A stretch of 64,000 nucleotides of DNA from Lonicera japonica (lineage: Eukaryota > Streptophyta > Magnoliopsida > Dipsacales > Caprifoliaceae). The notes beneath the pieces were generated by a model. That model saw nothing but the letters and a program-made list of their open reading frames with translations. It was not told the origin of the DNA and ran no database searches. The position numbers were made by a program, and so were the translations under genes. Positions 35,353-46,200 of the stretch are shown piece after piece. How positions within the stretch are numbered: the first letter of the stretch is position 1; each line of letters starts with the position of its first letter. The stretch spans positions 30,437,774-30,501,773 of the forward strand of contig CM038470.1 in the NCBI GenBank assembly GCA_021464415.1. The letters run 5' to 3'.

Positions 35353-37282
35353 AACCTCCTTTTAAAACAAAAACAAAAAAGAAAAAGAAAAAAGTGGACT
35401 AATGGATTCAAAAACTAGTCAATGAAGCTTAGCGTTTTGCATTAATTGCAATAAAACTGTAGTATTGTTGTGGGGGCTAGAAAACCTGTTTTGTGCCATT
35501 ATTTGTATTTCACCAAGACTTTTGAACATATTCTAATCAGTGATATTTTTAAAAAAGTAATTAGAGTTGTTGTCAAAATAATACAATTTAAAAAACATAT
35601 GATATAATTTTTTAAAGTAGTACTAAACTATATCAAAGAAATAATTGTTTGGCAATATAGATAGTCTTTCAAAGCTATCAAAGTTTATTAAGCATTCTTG
35701 CTATCTTGACATATATTGATCAAATCATACACTTGAGTAGTACTTCGTGATTAATCTTGATAACTCTTAGAGTAGTTCTAGCTTTGTATCTCTAAACACT
35801 TGAAAATTATTGTTTAAAGGTGCAGTTAAGCACCGACTATTTCTATTTGAACATTGCGAGAGATTTTCTTATTGAATTAACAAGAGGAAAATTTTGTGTG
35901 AAGTTTTGTTTCAAACTAGAAGTTTGAAAAAAAACTTTTAAGCAGCTTGTACCTTTCCTGAAAAACGACCATAATAAAATTTCTTGAACCAAAATTTTCA
36001 AGTGCAGACATTTGGCGACAAGCCAAACCGCATGAACAAAACATTTGGTGTTATGATTTAATTTCTCGAACTAAAACTCTTATATTAGTTATATTATAAA
36101 CCCAATCCATCATTTTTTGTGTTGATCTCCAGCGAACAATTAGCTTTTATGGTGGTAATTAAAAATCATGTACCAAACTAGAAACAACATTCAATGAACC
36201 CTTTAATTCTTCTTTCACTTTTCGGTTTAGTATTTATTGTTGAACTATAGCACTTCTACCTACACAATCATTTAATAAACAATTCTCCAATGAACTTTGA
36301 CACTAAACTTAAAATTAAAACAATATAAAAGAAAATTTGAAACCTTAATCCACTTGATTAAAATACCTTACGAAGTTATTCTTTTAAAACAAAATTGGAT
36401 GTCCAATGTGAATATAAAATTATGTGTAGAAAATTTCTATAAATTTATTTTTTTTGAATATTAAATATAACAATATATTCCATGTGTTTATATATCATTG
36501 GTCCATTCCAATTTTACACCAAGCTAGTAGTAAACCATTGGAACATAAAATAAAAATGTGTATAATTTAAATATAAAACCACTTTACAAATTTTTTTACA
36601 TAAATTATACAAAATCATTGAAGATGCTCCGAATGCGTATAAATGATATTTTTGCCTTTTCCATTAAATGAGAAGGGCAAAAAAGACTTCCAGCCTCACT
36701 AGCGTATATACATACAGTTTATAAACATAATGTAAAATTATCACAATACATATATGCGATGGTAAGACTATATATTAAGTGTGCTTTTATCATTGTCTAG
36801 TTAACTAGTTGCCATTGAGAGTGAGTAATCAAAAACAATTTTTTCTTCGAGGGAGTTTTTACAGAATGTGACCAAAGAAGACCTTAGTGGTGGTGTGTGT
36901 GTACAATTTTTACAAACAAAAGGGTGAAAAAATGTGAATAAGCCAAACCTCAAGGGTGGTTACTAAAATATACTCTTTCTTTGGGGGTATTGAAGCACAG
37001 TTTCCAAAAACATTATCCTATCTATCCGATAATCCAATAGTATCACATGTCCCATAACTCGGCACTTTTTCTTTGGATGAAAATTCATCCTCTAAAAACT
37101 CATGGATCAGATTCAATTCACCAACTCTCTCTCCACTCACTATTTTCTTTCTTGGCAAACAACACCCAGAAAATTTTTCAAGCCATGCAAGGCTAGAAAC
37201 CCACATTTCCACTACACTCAAATTCCACTCTAACCATCCTCAACTTTTAGTCAAAGCCTTCTTGCCAATCCTTGGTTCATCA

Positions 37283-37285
<3 letters not shown>
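35353..37285. other. Intergenic region upstream of the PPR gene
   Basis: AT-rich, without a recognisable gene or transposon end. The right part (about 37000 on) is the promoter and leader of the PPR gene. Confidence 0.55.
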
Positions 37286-37287
<2 letters not shown>

Positions 37288-37330
<43 letters not shown>

Positions 37331-37332
37331 TG
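37288..37332. repeat. (CT)n-(AT)n microsatellite in the PPR leader region
   Basis: A CT dinucleotide run turns into an AT run. A shorter similar CT/AT run is at 37509-37550. Both precede the PPR start codon and account for the Leu/Ser-repeat open frames there. Confidence 0.9.
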
Positions 37333-37620
37333 AACTTCAGCTTCATCTTTCTTCAGATTCAGCCAATGTCCATCTGCTTGATTCATCAAATTCCAAAACC
37401 CCCAATCCGCCTGTTATATATATGCATATATATACACAAACGCATTCTTTATTCAGTACAGCTTCACCTCTTAATTAAGCCAATACACATCTTCTGATTC
37501 ATCAAACTCTCTCTCTCTCTTCTCTCTCTATCTCTCTATATATATATATGTACGTATATCTTATATGCAAGTTAGCTTCATCTAGAATGGCAATGCTAGA
37601 ATGATTTAGGTGAGAGGATA

Positions 37621-39441
37621 ATGGTGAGGACAATAGTCCCCCATCAGAACCATTTGTTGATACCCCTAGAAGATCACACACAAAGCCCAGAATTGAGCAG
37701 TTTAAGATTGAGAGAACAAGAATGCATCTCTTTATTAAAGAAAGGCAAGAACATTGAAGAATTCAAGCAAGCCCATTGCCAAATCCTCAAGCTGGGATTG
37801 TTTTGTAGCCCTTTCTGCTCAACCAATCTTGTTGCAACTTGTGCTCTATCAAATTGGGGCAGCATGGACTACGCTTGCTCAATTTTCCAACAAATTGACG
37901 AACCAGGTTCGTTCGAATTCAACACCATGATGAGAGGATATGTGAAGGATTTGAACCTAGAGGAAGCACTCCACCTCTATGACGAAATGCTCAAGAGAGG
38001 GGTTGAACCTGATAATTTCACTTACCCGATTCTTCTCAAAGCGTGTGCTCATTTACGCAGTTTTCAAGAGGGAGTGCAGATTCATGGGCATGCATTCAAG
38101 CTTGGACTTGAAGCTGATGTGTTTGTACAGAACAGTTTGATCAATTTGTATGGAAAGTGTGGGGAGATAGGGGCGTCTTGTGTTGTTTTTAAGCAAATGG
38201 ATCAAAGGACTATTGCTTCTTGGAGTGCACTTATTTCTGCTCATGCTAAAATGGGCATGTGGGGTGAGTGTCTTGGCCTTTTTGGGGAGATGAATAATGA
38301 GGGGCATTTTAGGGCCGAGGAGAGTGTTTTAGTGAGTGCACTCTCGGCTTGTACCCATTTGGGTGCCCTTGATTTGGGAAGATGCACGCATGGGTCCTTA
38401 TTAAGGAACATGAGTGGGCTCAATGTTATAGTAGAGACTTCCCTTATAGACATGTATGTAAAATGTGGATATTTGGAAAAAGGGTTGACCATCTTCCAAA
38501 GGATGAAAGAGAAAAACCGATGGTCCTACACTGTAATGATATCAGGGCTCGCGTTGCATGGATGCGGCCTAGAAGCCCTACAGGTCTTCACGGACATGAT
38601 CGAACACAGTTTGGAACCGGACGATGTGGTTTATGTGGGAGTATTGACTGCTTGCAGCCGAGCCGGTCTTGTAAAGGAAGGACTCGAGTTTTTCGAGAGG
38701 ATGAAGGTCGAGCACAAGATTGAACCGACTATTCAACACTATGGGTGCTTGGTGGACCTCATGGGTCGATCCGGGATGCTTGATGAAGCTCTCGAGCTCA
38801 TCGGAAACATGCCGATCGAGCCCAACGACATTATATGGCGTAGCCTTCTTAGTGCTTGCAGGTTTCACCGAAATGTCCAATTAGGTGAGAAAGCGGCTCG
38901 AAACCTATTAATGCAAAATCTGCAAAATGCCGGTGATTACTTGGTGCTATCGAATATGTATGCACAGGCTCAGAGATGGGACGATGCAGCCATGGCTCGA
39001 ACTGAAATGGTTCAAAGGGGGTTGGTCCAAACTCCTGGACTTAGTTTCATCGAGGTAAAAAAAAAGATATATAAATTTGTCTCACAAGAAATTTCAAGCC
39101 CCAAGTGTGACGGTGTTTACGATATGATTCATCAAATGGGGTGGCAGTTGAAATTCGAAGGCTATTCGCCGGATATTTCAGAGGTATTGTTAGATGTAGA
39201 TGAAGAAGAGAAGAGGAAGAGATTGAGCGGGCATAGTCAAAAGTTGGCAATTGCCTTTGGATTGATTCATACATCACAAGGCTCTCCTTTGAGGATAGTA
39301 AGAAATGTGAGAATGTGCAGCGATTGTCACACTTACACGAAATTAATCTCGATGATCTATCAACGGAGGATTATTGTAAGGGACCGGAATCAGTTCCACC
39401 ATTTTAAAGATGGATCTTGTTCTTGTAGAGATTACTGGTGA
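37621..39441 (+). CDS. PLS-class pentatricopeptide repeat protein with E/E+ and DYW domains
   Basis: Intronless 606-aa protein, the typical gene form of plant PPR proteins that bind specific organelle transcripts and edit C to U. Repeats run from about residue 45 to 440 (for example NTMMRGYVKDLNLEEALHLY and NSLINLYGKCGEIGASCVVF). The E/E+ region is at about 440-510 and the DYW domain at about 512-606, ending CSCRDYW. The zinc-ligand pair CSDCH is present. The first half of the deaminase signature, normally HSE, reads HSQ (Gln540, codon CAA at 39238-39240), so the catalytic Glu is missing. Length and sequence fit the Arabidopsis At1g31920 group (from memory). The N-terminus shows no clean targeting peptide by eye. 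It converges with the phosphomevalonate kinase gene, 836 bp away. Confidence 0.95.
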   Translation: MVRTIVPHQNHLLIPLEDHTQSPELSSLRLREQECISLLKKGKNIEEFKQAHCQILKLGLFCSPFCSTNLVATCALSNWGSMDYACSIFQQIDEPGSFEFNTMMRGYVKDLNLEEALHLYDEMLKRGVEPDNFTYPILLKACAHLRSFQEGVQIHGHAFKLGLEADVFVQNSLINLYGKCGEIGASCVVFKQMDQRTIASWSALISAHAKMGMWGECLGLFGEMNNEGHFRAEESVLVSALSACTHLGALDLGRCTHGSLLRNMSGLNVIVETSLIDMYVKCGYLEKGLTIFQRMKEKNRWSYTVMISGLALHGCGLEALQVFTDMIEHSLEPDDVVYVGVLTACSRAGLVKEGLEFFERMKVEHKIEPTIQHYGCLVDLMGRSGMLDEALELIGNMPIEPNDIIWRSLLSACRFHRNVQLGEKAARNLLMQNLQNAGDYLVLSNMYAQAQRWDDAAMARTEMVQRGLVQTPGLSFIEVKKKIYKFVSQEISSPKCDGVYDMIHQMGWQLKFEGYSPDISEVLLDVDEEEKRKRLSGHSQKLAIAFGLIHTSQGSPLRIVRNVRMCSDCHTYTKLISMIYQRRIIVRDRNQFHHFKDGSCSCRDYW

Positions 39442-39563
39442 ATATAATTTTTTTCTTCCTCTTCCTTTATATACTCACTTTTTTCCATGGTAAATAGAAC
39501 AGTCTTTCCTCCAAATACTGTGACACAGGATTTCAGCACTTGAGAAACCGATTCCAAGCTTTA

Positions 39564-39831
39564 GGGTGCGTTTAATAAAATGTTGAAAAAGGATTGATAA
39601 CACCGCTAATTTTTATAAGAAGTTTGAAAAAGATGAGTGATTTGGTGAGATGGTCTTCATCTTTTCCTTATTTTCCATGGACAAATTTTCTTACCCGCTG
39701 CCCAATGATTTAATTCTATGGAAAAAAAGGTTATGGAACATTTAACCAAATCACTCATTACTTTTCCGATTTCTAAGAAAAATTAATAGGGTTTTCAATC
39801 ATTTTCTGACTTGTTTTCATCAAATGCAATT
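39564..39831. mobile_element. PIF/Harbinger (Tourist-like) MITE between the convergent genes
   Basis: Starts GGGTGCGTTTAATAAAA after TTA and ends in the reverse complement of AAATTGCATTTGATGAAAA before TTA (39561-39563 and 39832-39834). Arms share ATGAGTGATTTGG and AAATGATTGAAAAC with the copies at 22679 and 42833. 268 bp. Confidence 0.8.
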
Positions 39832-39834
39832 TTA

Positions 39835-40277
39835 GAGTCTAAATTGGGCCAAAATTAGTTTATTTTTGAACTTTGGTGCACCTGGGAACTCGAATACCAA
39901 GCTTTACGATTGAAGTTGTATATATGCTAATTCAAATTTTTTGAACTAATTTTGCTCCAATTCTTCTTAAGCATGGAATTGAGGCTCCCAAACTAAAACT
40001 CTTCACTTGAACCATTCAAACAGAGCATCTCCCAAAAGATAATCAAATTGCGATGTACCAATAAGAGTTCCAAACAGCACACTAATGTTCTTATTTATAA
40101 AACAAAATTCAGGTTTTTCAGATTTATTGTACGACAAAGGTTCTTTTAACCTTTTATCTTCACTAGTGTACATCTTAACGGGATAAACTCAAATTGATTG
40201 AAATTTCCTAGCTGAACCTACAAGGTCATTTTGATTTTAATCTAATCAAACATAACAAATAATACAAGGCAAACAGC
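39835..40277. other. Shared 3' region of two convergent genes
   Basis: Non-coding; holds the 3' end of the phosphomevalonate kinase transcript and possibly that of the PPR gene. No terminator-like or repeat structure stands out. Confidence 0.5.
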
Positions 40278-43200
40278 TTACTTAATCTGAACCGTAGAAA
40301 TGGCTGATGTAATTTGACTGGCCTGTGGATCAACGCTCTCTAAAGCAACACCACGGGGATCTTCTCTCACCAGCAAGGCCAAAACATTGTGCGAACTCCA
40401 TGCTTTGGTCAAATTTGTACTTGAATGATCACCTAAGGTGATGGCGAATATAGCATCAAACCCGCCTGCACCTGGAACTCCAGCCAATAAGACTCCTTCC
40501 ATGTTCATAGTAGCATCCAAGAGCCGAGTTTGCTCTTCAGGTTCTATCTGCAAATGTAAGTAACAAAAGAGATGGTCAAACAAAAGTGGATGGTGATGTA
40601 CACTAATCATAAGAGCATCCACAGCAGTCCAGATATACTGTGTATTTGTGTTGTGTAATAGACTAATAGGTGAAGGATAAACTTGAGTTCGGCTAAGTTC
40701 CTTATCATATCGACAACTGACGTTGGTTAGGTTCAGAGCAGACAACAAATCCTTTTGGGACTCAAATGGAGAACTGATGTCCATTTGGGATAAGTTTGTC
40801 CTATAATATTGTGTTGTATATCCTTATCATACAGAAAAACGATATCCGTTGGGTTCCAAATGGACAACAAATTCCGTTAGGGACTCAAAAAGAAAACTGA
40901 TATATGTTTGGACCATCTGATCCCAAAAGCATATCTGCTTTCCATTTGGAACAAGTTATACGAACATCTCTTGCCCGTCCCAAACACATCAATTCATGTG
41001 AATTTACTAATTTGGGATTCTTGGAAATCAAGTACTCGAACCAAATGAGCACATATCTTTCATCCTTGTGTTTGAGTTGAGAAGAAAAGAAGAGAGAGGA
41101 TGACATTTTTAAACTTTTAAACTCTCTCCTTTTCTTTCCATTGTGGAGAGAAAGATCTCATTAAAATTTAAAACCAACTTTCTCTTCCCTGCCAGTCTAT
41201 CTTTCTCTACATTTTCTAAACTACCAAAATATAGCGTAAAATGAGTGGATTTATTTAGAGAATCAATAACAGATTGAATAACTCGCGGGGAAGCGAAAGT
41301 CTTCCTCCAACAAATTTCAACTTTTTAACCTATTCACCATAAATAGAACATGTTTTTATATAAGAGACAATGTGTGTGTGTGAGAGAGAGAGAGAGAGCG
41401 AGAGATGGGGGGGTGGAGAACGTACTGGGATGCCTGCGGCCTCACCCATCTGCCGCATGTGAAACCTGATCCCAAGCATAGCATCTCTAGCTCCTAACAA
41501 TGCTTTAACAACTTCTAGTTGGCTTGCTTCATTGGCTTGCTCTATCCACTGTTCATACAATCAGGGTAGATAGACCATCATAACCATAAAACAGAAACAC
41601 TTTAACAGGTAGAAACCATTAAGAAACTTAGGGCACGTTTGACTGGTTCACATGGAACAGAATTGGATATTTGGATTCCTTCGAACTCTTTTACATGAAA
41701 AAAATTTCTTCAGAGAATTTTTAATACATAGGGGAGAGATGGTTTTTGGATTCCACGGAAAGAGGACAAATTAAGCTAGAGAAAGTTGAATACCATGGAA
41801 ACTGGATCTTTGGAAATTAGCAATGTTCTAAAAATCGTAAATCGGACCTAGATCGGCAAAGTGGGGAGTGAGGATTTTTTGAGAAATCGGGAATTAATCG
41901 GCAAACCCATAATTTAAAAAATCGGGCATTAAGTAATATAATAACATTTCCATTCCCACATATAATTTTCAAAATACCTTCAATTTCCCATAAAAACAAA
42001 AAAAAAGTCCATATTTTAGTATTTTACACAAATATAATTATTTTACACTAATACAATGGTTTTTATTTTTTAATGAGCTTGCCATAGTCATATAGATACA
42101 CGTACACCACATAATTGTTTGGGAAAGTATTTAGCCACAGTCATACAGCAAGGCAGCAAGCCCAATTCTACATTTAGCCAAAGATTTTTAACAAACATAC
42201 TTTAATATTTTATACAAATGCAGTGAATTAAATACTTAATGAACCAAAAAAAAATCACTTAACCAATGGTTTTATTTTTAATGAAACTGAGAGGGCTCTT
42301 CGACGGCTTGAAAGAGAGAAGGCCGTCTCTTCGACGGCGTGAGAGGAGAGAGAGAGAACTGTCGTCGACGTCACAGAGGAGAGAGAGAGAGGATTGTTGC
42401 GTGCGTGGCTGCGTGAGAGAGAAGAGATGGGATCGTTGTGCTGTGCGACTGTGAGACGAAGAAAGAGGAGAGGCGGATGAAAGAGAAGGAGATCGTGCGG
42501 CTTATGTTTTTCCAAAGTGTGAACTGTGAGAGAAAAAAAAAAGACCTAAGACATTTTTTATTTTTAATAGCTTTCCGATTTCTCCCCGATTTATCCGACT
42601 TCTCCGATTTTGTCCGATTTCTTCCGATTTTTGAGCCTTCCGATTTCTGACCACCGATTCAATGAAATCCGCTCGGTGACATCCCGATTTCCGATTTTTG
42701 GCCGATTTATCGGCCAAAAATCCCGATTTTTAGAACACTGGAAATTAGCCGTGTCATCAAATGCCACTAAACGTGGAAAATAAGGAATGCTGGACTTCCC
42801 CACGAAAAGAAGTGCATTTAAAAACACCCTTATGGTGCGTTTGTTTGCAGAATTGGAAGATGACTGAAGAAACAACTAATTTTTGTGAGAAGTTAAAACA
42901 TGGGACAACTTATTTGGTGACATGTTCTATTGCTTTTTCCGGTTTTCCATGGAATCCAATTATTTGGGAGGTGGGTGAGGAATTTTTTCCATGAAAAGTG
43001 AGAAAAAGGTAGAACATTTCACCAATCCACTCGTCTCTTTTACGAACTTCTCATGAAAATCATTTGTTTTCCCAATCATTTTCCAACTTTGCAATCAAGC
43101 AGACCCTTACCGTTAAGTTAAATTCATAACTGAAAAGGATTGTTGAGGTGCACAATAGCATAAATGAGTTGCGACAAACTAGCCAAGGATTACCTTTTCT

Positions 43201-46200
43201 GATTTATACATGCTGCACCTTTCAATCGCACATTTGTACGAGTCCCAATGCTCTTCAGCCAATTTGCTTAACAAATTCAGTTGTGTTTCAAGTGCTGAAT
43301 TTGCCTCCGACAACTTTGTCCATGTGTCTAGAGACTTTTGAGGGTCAGCTTTTTGCCACTTCTTGACGGCACCAACCATTGATGGAGTGGATGATCCTCC
43401 AGATCCGGGTTCTCCCAGTAACTGTGAAAGGCATCATTATCAGTTAAAGCAACAAGAAAAAAAAATAAGTGCAGTGATCCCGAAAAACACACACGTTGGA
43501 GAGAGTTTCTGCTGAGCTGCAAGGACAAAATTTAGAGTGAAGCAAAGAAAACTGAAGAGTGATATGTTTTTGTCTGGACGGCGGATCTGATGAGAAGGCA
43601 GCTTTCGTTAACAAACTATATTAGCGAGTGCAAATGGCACAATATACAAAATAAATCCAACAGTGATTAAAACTTGTTGCTATTATTATTTATTATTGGA
43701 CCGGCCTGTCCTAAAAAGCAGGCTAAAATGGGCTAATGACTCCTTTGGTTTCCCTCATTTCTGTAGCCCAGTATTACCATTTCTTGATGATATTATTATT
43801 TCCCTCTAGTTTTTTATTAATAGTGAAAGCAAGTCTTCAGAGGGGTCTTGAGGGCGACAAAGATACAGGCTTGAATCCTGTAGGGGCAGGTCCAAATCCC
43901 TCTAAGGGACAGCTGATAAGGGAGGGTTCCCCCCATTTCTGTAGCCCACTATTACCATTTCCTAATGAAATTTCTCTCTATTCCTTGACTAGAATTTAAG
44001 AAAAACAAACACATGGCCCGTAAGTTGAAAGGTTCAGTAAACAGGTTAGTATACTTACCAGAGTCATCAATGGAGGTAAAGAAAACTTAGTCCTTTCATG
44101 GTCCCAGTTGCCATTTAGGACATCAGCAATTACTTCTTGTAATGGCTTGCCTTCAGCTGTATTCTGCAAATTTTCAACAGAAAAAACATAATTAGTGAAA
44201 AAATATCGAGGTGAAAGTTTCTGAAGTAATTCAATTAAATTTGCAGAGTAATTTGTCAACGTTGAGGACATTATTTTTTTCATTTATCATAAACATGAAA
44301 TTTTTATCTAAATTAGTGCACAAAGAAAAAAACACAAAACAGGAGCATTAATAGGAAGTCAATTCCCACCTTGCACAGTAAGGGCTTCGTCACTCAGTAT
44401 CAAGATAACTATTTCACATTTTCAATAACAATACCAGATCTGTGCATTACAAATTTTGAAATTTACAATATAACGTTGTAAGAATTGTAAAACGTAATTT
44501 GTTTGCATTAATCATTGAGAGATAAAAGTCCATAATTTTTATAGAAGCAATAGGGTACAATTTCGGAAACCAAATCAAAGGAGAAAAAACACGAAGTATG
44601 CCAAGACCTACGTGATCCCATGATTTTTGGGGATCTTATATATAACACATTAACACCTAATAAAAGCTAAGTGACAACTAATGAATAACAATAGCAAAGA
44701 TATTTCAACAGTAAGGATACTTCTCCATCCAACTTCAAATAACTAGATGCCTTGTTTCTAAAGATTTTCATGGCATGATGGTCATTCATGATACAAGAAA
44801 AAAACACTGATTCCCGATCAGAATCTCCTAAATGACAAATACTACAAGTGGTTTTATTTACAAGACCAGGAAGTAGAGCTTAAAGAAGAGAATTTCATAA
44901 ATACTTTTAATCTTAAATATTGAAAATCGGGTAGAAAAATTACAAACATTTGAGGAAATACTAAAGGGAGAACAATAAGCAAAAGAGGAATGTAATCACC
45001 ATGCCATAAGCCCTATGATGATTCCGACCACCCCCCACCACCCTCCCTCCTCCATTACCCCACCACAAAACCACTCACCCCCACCGGAAAACCACCACCC
45101 TCAAAATGATTTTCCATTACTTCCATATCATCAAAACCATCCTACACATACACAATATCGTTCTACACCATCAGATTTATCATTTTTTCTTGTACAACTT
45201 GCTCAAAAACAGCAAAAGATGGCTGAAGAACAAGCACTACATCAGCAACAGCTAGCTCTCTTAATCTCTAGCTTTGTTTATGCTCCATCTAACAGTTCAC
45301 ACCCTCGCAGTTCGGCTCCAATAGATTCTGCAGCAGTTTCTTCAGAATTAAGGCAGAATACTGCTCCACAGCCTTTTCTTTCTGCTGCAATGGGTGACCA
45401 GCAGTTCGAAGCTCGCCCACAGCTTTCTAATGTTATTCAACAAACACCCGTAGCAGAATCATCACTCTCTGTTGCTCCAGGCACATTTTCATCCCTTGGA
45501 GGAGGGGTTTTTGCTCAAAATATGATGGTTACAGGTGATTCCTGTACATACAGTCTTCCTCCAGTTTCATACCCCTCTCTCACCCTCACACCATCACCCA
45601 TGAACCACAACAGCCATCAAACAAATCAACAGGTCAGCTATGTTCCCATTTCTGTAGATTCTGCAGAAAATCCACAAAGCAGGCACTGTGCAACAGTGCA
45701 TCAAACACCACAGGTTCCAGAGTTGAGTCATGCTTCCTCTCTAATCTCATCCCTTGAAGGTGGAGTTTTGGCTGCTTCTAGCCAACATTTCCATGAGTTC
45801 TCCTTCAACCCTCAGTCAAAAATACAGGTTTCAACACCCTCCTCTTCCGGAAATCTTCATCTATTAACAGATGTGCATAGTGGTTTTCTGGCTACAAAAA
45901 ACTGCCCCACAGTTTCACAAAACCAGAACAGTTCTTTGCCCAATGGTCCATCAGTACTGTCAGTACAGTGCACTGTTTCTGAGACTGTGCAGACTGATAC
46001 TCCTGCTATCACCTCTACTGCAGTTGCACAAGGCTCCAGGAAAGCTTTTCCTCTTTCCCACACCCACTCTCTCAATTCACAAGTTCCCACACCTGTCAAT
46101 CCTGTCAGCCAACCAATCCCTCCCATTGTGTCCAATCAACTAGTTCAAATCCAACTAAAAACTTTGCTAGTCTCTTCAAAAATTCAAATGGTTCCTCCCC

